NCBI GenBank assembly: GCA_907165275.2
Contig: OU015666.1
Coordinates: 1,146,001 to 1,210,000, forward strand
DNA from: Zygaena filipendulae
Lineage: Eukaryota; Arthropoda; Insecta; Lepidoptera; Zygaenidae
Direction: 5' to 3'
DNA: 64,000 nucleotides
The notes under the pieces were generated by a model. The model made no database searches. It saw only the letters and a program-made list of their open reading frames with translations, and was not told the origin of the DNA. Positions 52,139 to 61,626 of this stretch are shown piece by piece (within the stretch, counting starts at the first letter, position 1; the number at the start of each line of letters is the position of its first letter). The position numbers and the translations under genes are program-made.

Positions 52139-52495
52139 CGCGCGGTTTCACCCGCGATAATTTCGAATTTCCCGCGGAATTATTCTATACAAACTTTGCA
52201 ACCCCTTTTCATCCCCTTTGAAAGAAAGAAAGAAAGAAAATAAATTTATTTGTCAACCAACACATAATATATAACTGCGACAATACAAAAATGTTGACAA
52301 AATGGTCCCGGCTCAGCATAATACTACCTCACACAGTTAACAGTTGGGGGTTGAATTTTCAAAAATCCTTTCTTATCGGATGCCTACGTCATACAAAGAA
52401 CACACTCCCCAAGTTTCAGGTCTCTACGATCAGCGGGTTAGGCTGTGCGTTGATCCATCAGTCATTCAGGACAAAGCATTTATATGACTGTATAG
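52139..52495 (-). mobile_element. Hel-h Helitron-like element split by (GAAA)n element
   Basis: CTAGCTGTCCCGCGCGGTTT ... CTTTTCATCCCCTTT | insert | GGGGGTTGAATTTTCAAAAA ... GTCATTCAGGACAAAGCATT. The body matches 55216-55445. Confidence 0.8.
52219..52345 (-). mobile_element. (GAAA)n-tailed insert in Hel-h
   Basis: GAAAGAAAGAAAGAAAGAAA then ATAAATTTATTTGTCAACCA ... CACACAGTTAACAGTTG. On the minus strand it is a short body with AAATAAATTTAT and a (TTTC)n tail, i.e. retroelement 3' end-like. At most 3 bp (TTG) is duplicated. Confidence 0.62.
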
Positions 52496-53020
52496 ATAGA
52501 TTGAAGCCAAGCCGCTTCGAACCTCAATTCAAAAGAACAATAGCCAATTGAGAACTAATTAATTTTCAAATTTTGAAACAACACTCAATAACAAACAGGC
52601 CGTGTACATACGCGACCTTAAAACCCACAAGGGAGCCTTTAATAAGCTATCCGTGGATGCCTACATTCTACAAACTGATACCAAAATTAACGCAAACTTG
52701 ATCGAATTGAATCGAACTCACAACCCGCTATCCAGCCGTAATGTAGAGTGGCAATCACTGACATTTCGCCAAATTTATACATCTAGCAATTTGCTTGAGT
52801 AAAATGTTCGGGTTTATCCGGAATGAACGTTATAATATAGCCACGATACAACTATGTAGTGTAGGTAAAATTAAATACATCAGCCCCCTTAGCCAAGTTG
52901 ACAATCTTTAATCGTTGCTTACCGCTACAGAAAACTAGCAAAGGAACGTATCGTCACGAAAAAATAGCTAGGATTTTCTTTGTACTCGCGGAAGTACACT
53001 TTATTTATCATTTACGGGTC
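52496..53020. other. unrecognised sequence
   Basis: About 525 bp. The 66-codon ORF at 52602-52802 has ordinary composition but no recognised family. Confidence 0.4.
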
Positions 53021-53212
53021 GTTTCTCGCGGTTCCACCCGCGGTAATTCGGAGTTCCCAAGGGAATTCCAAGATAACAAATACCCTATGTCCTTCTCTGT
53101 ATCCCTGACGACGTGTATGCAAAATTTTACGATGATCCGTTGAACCGTTGAGGCGTGAAAGCGTAACAAACAAACAAACAAACTCACTTTTGCATTTATA
53201 ATATTAGTAAAT
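53021..53212 (-). mobile_element. Hel-c Helitron-like copy, 3' tip lost
   Basis: TTTCTCGCGGTTCCACCCGC; GAGTTCCCAAGGGAATTCC; TTTGCATTTATAATATTAGT. Confidence 0.77.
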
Positions 53213-53217
53213 ATTTA

Positions 53218-53405
53218 CTTACCGTTCCTCACGGTCCCACCCGAGATAATTTCGGAGTTCCCGCGGGAATTATGGGGTAAATATTTCTCTATGTCCTTTT
53301 CTGTACCCCTGACAACGTGTATGCAAAATTTCGTGGTGACCGGTTGAGGCGTGAAAGGGTAACAAACAAACAAATTCACTTTCGCGTTTACAATATTAGT
53401 AAGGA
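53218..53405 (-). mobile_element. Hel-c Helitron-like copy, 3' tip lost
   Basis: CTTACCGTTCCTCACGGTCC; minus 5' end TCCTTACTAATATTGTAAAC. Tandem with the previous copy. Confidence 0.77.
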
Positions 53406-53463
53406 TTAGGAATTAGCTAGAACGACCAATACCGTCATCATTTCTTCCCAATATCGCCAGGCA

Positions 53464-53789
53464 GAATGTGGACTACTTTTGAAAATCAAAATTCTAATTA
53501 GTCCGTCAGTTAGAAAATAAAAAGACAATAGACACGTATTTTTTACTTTTTTAAATAAATTAAAATATACAGAGATAAAGCGCATTAAAGTTTAGGGTGA
53601 GGGGGCCGTGACGTCACTAACCGCTAAAACCGCCATACAAACCGTCAGAATAGTGACGTCACGCGAAATTTCAACTCAATGTATCGCCGTTATTTTTTGA
53701 TTACGTAAAAAAAGAAAAAATACGTGTCCAATTTTTTTTAATAATCTACAAGACGGACTAAAAAATAAAAATTTGTCAACATGCCCATT
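53464..53789 (-). mobile_element. MITE B copy
   Basis: AATGTGGACTACTTTTGA to TTGTCAACATGCCCATT; TGACGTCA at 53609-53616 and ~53655. Confidence 0.87.
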
Positions 53790-53995
53790 GACACCGTAGC
53801 GAAACCGCCAAGAATAGGGGTGGAGGGTGTGTTCTTGGAGGGTGTATTCTTTGGGCTCCGCTGAAAACCTGAAAATTTTTAGGCGAATGTTGTTTGAATG
53901 TCAAATTTTGTCATATATTTTTTAATTTTTTGCGATGCCGAATAAAGATTTGTCTATGTCTATGTCTATATCTATGTCTTATATCTATGAATACG
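53790..53995 (+). mobile_element. retroelement 3' end with (TCTATG)n tail
   Basis: GCGATGCCGAATAAAGATTT then GTCTATGTCTATGTCTAT; AATAAA signal followed by a hexamer tail. Upstream limit uncertain. Confidence 0.5.
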
Positions 53996-54265
53996 ACGCT
54001 AATGCTAACTTGGCTAGCTCCCCCGCGAAGTTAACCGGCCGCGATAACGCTCCGCCGCGGATGTGTTTACATTGATCTCGCCGCCGCGCCGCTTTGAACT
54101 CAACTTTGACTCAGTTCACTTATCTCCAACGTATTATTATGTATATTTAATAACCACGGCCCAACTTCCCCAAGTCGACGTCCCTTTTGGGAACTTCGAG
54201 CGATTTAGACTTCAAACTTGGGATGTTCGACGATACAACTTGTTAATTAAAGAGAACACTATCTA
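53996..54265. other. unrecognised, CpG-richer start
   Basis: AACCGGCCGCGATAACGCTC and CGCCGCCGCGCCGC near 54035-54090; the 70-codon ORF has no domain. Confidence 0.4.
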
Positions 54266-54584
54266 TCCTCACTAATATTATAAAATTATAAATGCGAAAG
54301 TTTGCATGTGTGGATGGATGTTTGTTACTCTTTCACGCAAAAACTATTGGATGGATTTAAATGAAACTTTAATAATAATAATAAAAACTTTATTGAAACC
54401 AACAATATGAGTAAAAGTAGGTAACCCCATCACCCAAACTAGGAAAACCTGTATTTTGGGAGCTGGTGTCATACTTTACAATAATATAGCTTATACATCA
54501 GATTAACACATAGGGTACTTTTTATCCTGGGATTCCCGCGGGAACTCTGAAATTAACGCGGGTGAAACCGCGGGGCACCGCTAG
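54266..54584 (+). mobile_element. Hel-e Helitron-like element split by a retroelement tail
   Basis: TCCTCACTAATATTATAAAA ... ATGAAACTTTA | insert | CAATAATATAGCTTATACAT ... GGGCACCGCTAG. The intact sequence is visible at 18385-18410. Confidence 0.87.
54372..54472 (-). mobile_element. 5'-truncated retroelement, (TTA)n tail, ACTTTA duplication
   Basis: On the minus strand: ATGACACCAGCTCCCAAAAT ... TTTCAATAAAGTTTTTATTA then (TTA)n. ACTTTA at 54366-54371 and 54473-54478. About 101 bp. Confidence 0.82.
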
Positions 54585-54590
54585 TCTAGA

Positions 54591-55070
54591 TCTATACTTA
54601 TAATAAAACTGTAGAGAGGTCAATTCTGTACATTGAATATATATTCAAATGGATATTGGAGGATGAATGGTGATCGATACTGATGCCAAAAATGCAATCA
54701 GTAAATTTTTTGTCTGTCTGTCTGTCTGTATGTGCACGCATGGGTCAAAAACTACTGAAGGAATTTTAACCAAACTTGGTACAATTGTAGTCCATACTCC
54801 TGGGCAGGTTATAGGCTATATAACATAACGCTAAGACACATAGGAGCTGAGCAGTGACGATAAATATGAAGCAAGTCGGATGAAAATGCGCTTTCGAGCT
54901 CTTATCCTCGCATACGTTTACTCAATCACGCAAAAACGGCTTAACGGATCTGGATGAAATTTGGCGTGCACATTGTCAGGGGTACAGAGAAGGACATAGG
55001 GTACTTTTTATCCCGGAATTCCCGCGGGAACTGCGAAATTACCACTGGTGAAACCGCGGGGCACAGCTAT
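54591..55070 (+). mobile_element. Hel-f Helitron-like element, 480 bp
   Basis: TCTATACTTATAATAAAACT to GGCACAGCTAT; (GTCT)n at 54713-54730; ends in a Hel-a-type 3' half. Only 6 bp after the previous Helitron. Confidence 0.86.
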
Positions 55071-55084
55071 AGTGAATGAGGGCC

Positions 55085-55180
55085 CTGGTTGTCTATACCA
55101 GTGTGGCTTGGTTGCCATAACACAAGCTTACAGCTTAGTGTGGGATCAAATAGATCTTTATGTTGTGAAGTGTTACGATG
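55085..55180 (+). mobile_element. SINE2 3' fragment
   Basis: GGCTTGGTTGCCATAACACA, AGCTTACAGCTTAGTGTGGG, ATCAAATAGATC: reverse of 19635-19705. Confidence 0.65.
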
Positions 55181-55215
55181 ATAATAAAAGTGCCACCTTA
55201 ATGTAATATTATGTG

Positions 55216-55445
55216 CTAGCTGTCCCGCGCGGTTCCACCCGCGATAATTTCGAAGCTCCCGCGGAATTGTTCCATACAAACTTTTCAAACCCTTTTCATC
55301 CCCTTAGGGGTTTAATTTTTAAAAATCCTTTCATGTTGGATGCCTACGTCATACAAAGAGCACACCCCCCAAGTTTCAGGTCTCTACGATCAGCGGTTTA
55401 GGTTGTGCGTTGATCCATCAGTCATTCAGGACAAAGCATTTTATA
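55216..55445 (-). mobile_element. Hel-h Helitron-like element, uninterrupted
   Basis: CTAGCTGTCCCGCGCGGTTC; TTCATCCCCTTAGGGGTTTA; ATGCCTACGTCATACAAAGA; reference for the split copy at 52139. Confidence 0.82.
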
Positions 55446-56109
55446 TGTATAAGCTTTGGCTGTATTCATAAAAATTATCAACCGCCAGCACACATCAAGC
55501 CGTACAGTCGACCGCGTAATAAACCGGCTTTTATGAACATCGCTTAATGCGGCGAACGTTAATCGCAAATTTGAATGGAGCTCGCTGACGGCGCGCGACT
55601 CGTTCGGAAACAGCCACGTCACGCCAAGAACGGGCCAATTGGCAAGTAATTTCACACTCCCATTAGCTTTTGAAAGCCCTTTGATATTATTATTGATCCC
55701 TCTCAACACGTCGTGTACAGCCGCGGCACACGACGGGTCCTGGGGAGGTACGATCGGGGCCTGAATTAAAACTTCGACGTCAACGGGCGGAATGGTTCGA
55801 CAACACTCATGGATGCTTATCGTGAATAGAATTCGTTTCCGGAGTTTTGGCGGGAATCGAAGATGGCGAGTTCGTATAATTTATTTTCGTGTATAAAAAT
55901 CATTCAAAGTGGAACTGATTGTGTTTTGTGGTGCTGTATGTGTAATTTTGGCAGTGGTGGTTTTTTGTGCGTAAGAAGATATAAATGAAGTTTCGAGCTG
56001 ACTTCTTCGAAGTTCTCCAAGAGCTCCGAGAAAGGTGTTGCCACCTAAAGCACCATTGGTTTGCAGTTTCAAACCGTACAACGGCGCTAAACTTGCACTT
56101 AAAACATAC
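55446..56109. other. repeat-poor, unrecognised, moderately CpG-rich
   Basis: About 660 bp. ORFs of 95 and 97 codons on the minus strand have no recognisable domain. A plausible place for host regulatory or exon sequence, but nothing decisive. Confidence 0.4.
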
Positions 56110-56290
56110 CTACTATAGCTGTTCACCTGCGGGAATTCCGAAATTACCATTACAACATAGCCTATGACACTCACAAATAATGTGGCTTTCTATTGGTAAA
56201 AGAATTTTCAAAATCGGTTCAATAGATCCAGAGAATACACCATAACCTCACAAACTCACAAACTTTACCTGTTTATAATAAGTTCTCGGC
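56110..56290 (-). mobile_element. Hel-i Helitron-like copy, worn
   Basis: ATAGCTGTTCACCTGCGGGA, AATAATGTGGCTTTCTATTG, TTTCAAAATCGGTTCAATAG. Confidence 0.65.
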
Positions 56291-58595
56291 ATCTAGTTTC
56301 CGAGATATGAGGTTTTGTAAAGTTGGGTGAAAAAATAGCGTCCGCGATTTTAATTGATTATTATCGTAGTAATTAATAAATGCTCAATTTTCTACAATTT
56401 CATAGATATTAATCTACAATAACAAAATCTATGTAACAAGCAAGTTGAAGTGTTTTTTTTTTTTTTTCACTCAAACTTTTATAATGCTTTTTTTCAAATT
56501 AAGCTTTTTCACAATTTTTAAATTGAAATTGAAATTGAAAATCCACGTTGGGCGCCAATGCCGTTTCAATTCAATTCAGCAAATTTCAACTTCAAGTGTC
56601 TCATAAAAAAAACTGTGCTAGTTTTTGAATATTTTTTCAATCCTTACTCTCAATTGACTAATCTCGATACAGAATCTAATCTCAACTCAATACCCAACTA
56701 CTGGTACCTTTTTACTTGGACGCCCACATATTAGTATAGATTACATTTTAGGAATACTTTAAATGAGTACGATACAATAACAATAAGCAGGGATTTGATT
56801 TGAATTACCCATACAAAAATGCCTTCGACGACAACGCTGACATTTCCTTTGAACTCAATAACAAGGTAGGCGTAGGTAAAGCACGTCGGGGGTAGGTCGG
56901 GGAGAAGTCCGACATCCCCCGGGGACAATAACACTGGAACTCATTAATTTGTCGTTAAGACTGAGGCCGCGGTAACTTTGCATTTCCCGTTTTACTGCCG
57001 GCGTCCGTGTTAGATTAGTATACGACTTTATTGCTTTTTAGTTAGTTCGCCTCTTATATTGTTATTTCCAGCCGAAATTTGTTTGCCCGCCTACTTTATT
57101 TGGCCACTAGCTCGTTATCCGCTTGGATTTCGAAGCTCCATCAGCAAGTACCTATGTGGAGGGATAAAAACTTAGTTACTTTTGACACTCATCAGTTTTG
57201 GACAGACGTTTTCGTGGGCGCTATCGCGTCGCAATTCAAAGACTGTGATCTTTTGTGACGTAAAATGGAGCTATGATAAAGCGATCATAAAATTATACAT
57301 TATAACGAGTTTTTTTTTTTTTTCTTAAAATGTACCGTCAACGAGCCACACAAAACTGAAAATATTATAGTTTGTATGCATTGAAAAAATATCTTGTATT
57401 TATGGAAATTTCACTTCTTCTGCATCTACATTACCTACAAACCTATATCTACTCACTTTTTTTTGTCTTTCTTTTTTCAGACATTGTTCGCATGCCCACT
57501 AATCTTCGTATGAGCGTTTTAAACAATGAACAGCTTCGGCTATCAACGCGCCCATATATCCTCATTAAGTGACATAAATCCGAAATCTCTGCTCGCAACG
57601 ATGACATACAAATCGCACAAAAATACATCATGAGTTTTGAATTGAACACGTTTGGCTATAAATTAGAGAAAGAGCGTAAAAGAGCAAATATAAAAAAGGA
57701 GGATTCTTAAAATATTTCTGTTTTGTTTCGGCCGATGCTTAAACTGTCAAAAATAAATTTTAACTTTATTAGGGCGAGTTGCGATTGAGCTTGGTACGTA
57801 TTCTTTCTTGTTTCTACATTTTTACGTGGCGTGTGAGTCGGGTCGCTCGGTTCCCTCTAATATGGTTGAGCGTAGCGGGGCTTACGAGCACGTCATACTC
57901 GTGAACGGGTGCCGTCAGTTGGTACTGGTCATGTCTGGTCTACTATTATAGATAATCCTAGTTTAACTCCTTATGTCTCTGTAGTGTGTACCGTGTCTTT
58001 TCCTGGTTATCTACGGTTTATTGTTCTCACATAATTGCAAATTGAGGTGGTACTGGAGATTTTGTTGCGCAGCTTCTTCTCTTCAGCCACAGCACTAGGA
58101 CGCTGTGAAGGGTGGATATATTTTCTGAGTGCTGTCATAATAAATTTAACTTTATTGACGTCAAAAATTTGACTTTTTTTAAGTCTTTAAGTCAAAATAT
58201 GCCATGTTTGCGTAGCCACGTGACATAAAATGATTCCTTTGCTTAGTTTCCGATGCGTTAACGCTTATAGAATGTCAACATGGCTAAGGGGGCTGGAACT
58301 GGAACACAAGTTTCCGACAAGCGCGGACGATACCGTTGGCCGGCGACTAACTGCTAATAACATAATAGGCAGCATCGATCAAAAGTAACTGTAATAAAGG
58401 TGTAAACAGAGATTATCCAATCAGGTGTCACCGTTATCCGCGGGCAGATGGCGCCAGCGGACAGCGGTCATTAGACCGTCTGCGCGCGCGCCGCCGCCGC
58501 GGAGTTTCACCCAGTGAAAGGAGATCACAAAATTTATGCGTGTTTTGTTTACATTCCGATATAGACTTACCTATATGCTTTTATCTTTTTATATA
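56291..58595. other. repeat-poor, unrecognised, 2.3 kb
   Basis: Long poly-T at 56452-56468 and 57310-57324; short ORFs without domains. CGCCGCCGCCGCGG near 58490 is CpG-rich, and CAGATGGCGCCAG at 58445-58457 resembles a CTCF site. Confidence 0.4.
58445..58457 (+). promoter_or_regulatory. CTCF-like motif
   Basis: CAGATGGCGCCAG fits the insect CTCF core AG-R-K-GGCGC within a CpG-rich, repeat-free patch. Motif match only. Confidence 0.3.
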
Positions 58596-59037
58596 TCTAT
58601 ACTTGGACGCAGATAAGCAATAACATGTTAACCCACAAAATCAAGTTATTGATTCCGAACGATTTATTCAGAGTTAGGGAACGTTTTTTAATTATGTGTT
58701 TACCTTATTACATTGCTTAAATATGTAACTAAATATTGAACATAAAAAATGCTGACACAAAATGGCGCTATACTTTTAAAACACGATTTACTCAAAATTT
58801 CTCCAGTGTGGGTTAACACACTATTGCTTACCTATGTCCACTTATATTTTATAGAGGAAAGGTTTGATTTTTTTGTTTGTTTTTTACGATTTAACTCAAA
58901 ATCTACTGGACCGATTTCAAAAATTATCTCACCATTGGAAAGCTACATTATCCCTGAGTAACATAGGTTATATTGTAATCCGGAATTCCCGCGGGAACTG
59001 CGAAATGATCGCGGGTGAAACCGCGCGGGACAGGTAG
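58596..59037 (+). mobile_element. Hel-i Helitron-like element with MITE E near its 5' end
   Basis: TCTATACTT | MITE E | ATATTTTATAGAGGAAAGG ... GAAAGCTACATTATCCCTGA ... GGGACAGGTAG. Removing the MITE and one ACTT restores a normal Hel-i start (compare 34092). Confidence 0.83.
58605..58839 (-). mobile_element. MITE E, 235 bp, duplication ACTT
   Basis: GGACGCAGATAAGCAATAAC to TTGCTTACCTATGTCC; ACTT at 58601-58604 and 58840-58843. Confidence 0.92.
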
Positions 59038-59056
59038 TACACAATATACCTACATA

Positions 59057-59251
59057 CTAGCTATTCCCCGCGGTTAAACCCGCGCTAATATCGGAGTTCC
59101 TGAGTGAGTTCCGGGGTGAAAGTACCATATTATGTCTTTTTCTGTACCCCTGACAACGTGTAGCAAAATTTCATGTTGATCGGCTTAGTAGTTAAGGCAT
59201 AAAAACGTAACAAACAAACAAATAAGCTCAAGTTTACCTTTATAGTGAGGA
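59057..59251 (-). mobile_element. Hel-c Helitron-like element, full length
   Basis: CTAGCTATTCCCCGCGGTTA; minus 5' end TCCTCACTATAAAGGTAAAC; 195 bp. Confidence 0.82.
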
Positions 59252-59294
59252 TAACATATTGATTGTTATTCATATCCTTTGCCCAGCGTCGGTA

Positions 59295-59466
59295 TGTGCG
59301 AAAAATTGGATGGATGGATGTTGGTTACTCAATCATACGAACGGCTGAACATAATTGAATGGAATTTGGTACATAGATAGATTACAGTCTAGAATAGGAC
59401 ATAGGGTACTTTTATCACTGAAACGGGAATTTCGAAATTAATGCGGATGAAATCGCAGGAAAAGTA
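59295..59466 (+). mobile_element. Hel-a Helitron-like copy, worn
   Basis: GGATGTTGGTTACTCAATCA, GAACGGCTGAACATAATTGA, GGACATAGGGTACTTTTATC, GATGAAATCGCAGGAAAAG. Confidence 0.65.
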
Positions 59467-60105
59467 TACTATAATCCTAACTAAGGGACTAGACTAGTGC
59501 TTCAGTTTATTTGTTATCAAGTTTTTGTTTTGTTTGTATATTTTTTTTCGATAGCTCAGTCTCAGTAGGTACCTACAATATCCACGAGGCTTTTTAAGTC
59601 TAAATGGCGAACGACAATTTCTATCAAAGCCTTAATATTACTTTTAGGCTAAAATACGAACAGCGCAATTCATCCATCGAAAATAATTTCAACAAACAAC
59701 AACAAAATTTCTCATCTCACGATTATTAAAATTCCACGGGGCGCGCCATTCAGTTTTTGTCAGCGAACGCTAACAATTATTCAAATTGCTTCATCAGAAT
59801 CGACCCTTATTATTGGTATTTGCATTTTATTTCTGTGTCAGAGCAAATTAAATTCCGAGACGCGCGAGCAACCTGTTACACCCGAAGATAAATCACCGAG
59901 CGGCTTAGCGTTCGTTCGTCCGCTGAATCAAAGGGAGTCGACGTCTTTCAATACAGAACGGGTGCTGTTCATAATTCAAGTCACGCCTGCCTCTCGGATA
60001 CGTTGACGTGACGGTTCGGTAGCGCGCATGGGAACGAAAGAAAAGCGATTCTTTACAAAATCATAACGCAACTACACTAGACTAATCTACTATCTTTAAA
60101 CGAGC
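59467..60105. other. repeat-poor, unrecognised
   Basis: About 640 bp, CpG-richer at 59850-60050 (GAGACGCGCGAGCAACC). No exon signals that I trust. Confidence 0.4.
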
Positions 60106-60311
60106 AATAGGGATGTGGACTACTTTTGAAAATCAAAATTCTAATTAGTCCGTCAGTTAGAAAATAAAAAAACAATAGACACGTATCTTTTCAAATAAAT
60201 CAAAATATACAGAGATAAAGCGCATTAAAGTTTAGGGTGAGGGAGTCGTGACGTCACTAACCGATAAACCGCGATACAAACTGTCAGAATAGTGACGTCA
60301 CGCGAAATTTT

Positions 60312-60669
60312 CGTTTAGGCGCAAATGGTCCAATTCGCAAATGGTCCAGAGGGTTTAAAATGTCCAATTCGCAAACCGTCCAATTCGCAAATGGTCCAAT
60401 TCTCAAATGGTCCAATTCGCAAATGGTCCAATTCGCAAATGGTCCAATTCGCAAATGGTCCAATTCGCAAATGGTCCAATTCGCAAATGGTCCAATTCGC
60501 AAATGGTCCAGAGGGTTTAAAATGTCCAATTCGCAAACCGTCCAATTCGCAAATGGTCCAATTCTCAAATGGTCCAATTCTCAAATGGTCCAATTCGCAA
60601 ATGGTCCAATTCGCAAATGGTCCAATTCGCAAATGGTCCAATTCGCAGTTTAGTTATTTTTATTATCAG
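60312..60669. mobile_element. 358-bp insert flanked by GAAATTTT
   Basis: GAAATTTT at 60304-60311 and 60670-60677 looks like an 8-bp target duplication. The insert starts CGTTTAGGCGC and ends TTATTTTTATTATCAG; nearly all of the rest is the 16-bp array. No clear inverted termini, so the mechanism is unknown. Confidence 0.6.
60321..60647. repeat. 16-bp tandem array with 162-bp higher-order period
   Basis: Unit CCAATTCGCAAATGGT, itself an imperfect palindrome (CCAATT...AAATGG). A variant 18-bp unit CCAGAGGGTTTAAAATGT occurs at ~60346 and again 162 bp later (18 + 9 x 16). Variant units with AACCG and TTCTC keep the same order in both halves. ORFs of 97-129 codons on both strands here are translations of the array, not genes. 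Confidence 0.93.
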
Positions 60670-60747
60670 GAAATTTTTTCATCAATATATCGCCGTTATT
60701 TTTTTATTACGTAAAAAAAGAAAAAATACGTGTCCAATATTTTTTAA

Positions 60748-61433
60748 GTCCTCGTTCTCTCTTCACTATAACGTCAGGCTTAAAGTTTCAAAAATTGATT
60801 ATCATCAAGCGACGGTCGTCTCTCGACAGTCAAAGAGCTATATTTCACCTGGCGAAATTTTTATTCGCACACGTTAGAAATATTGCGAAAAATTGAATTT
60901 TTTTTTTCCATCGACCTCGCGCCGTGCGCCGCTCGTATACGTCTCTCCAATGAATTTTGAACTTTGCTCTTAGGTTTTTTTAACTCAACAAAACATATTT
61001 TGCGACACTGCTTTTTGAACATTAGGTACCTATTTAGATTGAACGACGCGGCGGCATCGTTTCTTTGATCTACTTTATGTTTAACAAATTGATATATACC
61101 TATTTTCGGAAAATTTTAAAATGGATAACTGATTTTTATCATGGAAACCGTTATCAAATATTATGTTTATTATGTTTATCCAATTATTACAAAAAATAAT
61201 GTAAAATGTATTTGGAAATGAAAAATTTTGTAACAAGAAAGAAGACGAAGAACTTAACTGTTTTTTACTTATAATTTTAATTTTAATTAAATGTACTTAC
61301 TTTTATTAAATCAGTTATCTAGACAGTATCCATACTGCAAGCTCTGCTTAGTTTAGAACCAGTTGGCCCTGTGAGTTTTTGTCAAGTATTATTGTTTATA
61401 TTTACTTGCAACCATTCTTAATTTCTTACTAAT
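60748..61433. other. unrecognised sequence
   Basis: About 690 bp; nothing recognised. Confidence 0.4.
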
Positions 61434-61626
61434 ATCATTAATGCGAAAGTGAGTTTGTTTGTTTGTTACGCTTCCACACCTTAACGGCTCAAGCGATCAT
61501 TATGAAATTTTGCATGCATGTTTTCAGAGGTACCTACCTACAGAGAAGGACATAGGGTACTTATTATCCCGGAATTCCCGCGAAAACTCCGAAATTATCG
61601 CGGGTGAAACCGCGCGGGTCAGTTAG
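61434..61626 (+). mobile_element. Hel-c Helitron-like element
   Basis: TCTTACTAATATCATTAATG to GGGTCAGTTAG; GGTACCTACCTACAGAGAAG shows a small internal insertion. Confidence 0.83.

Larger units (their letters stand above)
60106..60747 (-). mobile_element. MITE B copy split by a satellite-bearing insert
   Basis: AATAGGGATGTGGACTAC ... TGACGTCACGCGAAATTTT | insert 60312-60669 | TCAATATATCGCCGTTATTT ... GTCCAATATTTTTTAA. The right tip is missing. Confidence 0.85.

Noticed and set aside
55422..56174. Minus ORFs of 95 and 97 codons
   Set aside because: No domain, signal or splice pattern recognised; left as unassigned sequence.
60284..60714. Repetitive ORFs of 97-129 codons on both strands
   Set aside because: They are readings of the 16-bp tandem array; 16 is not a multiple of 3, so every frame gives a 16-residue repeat. 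No start context or conserved domain.
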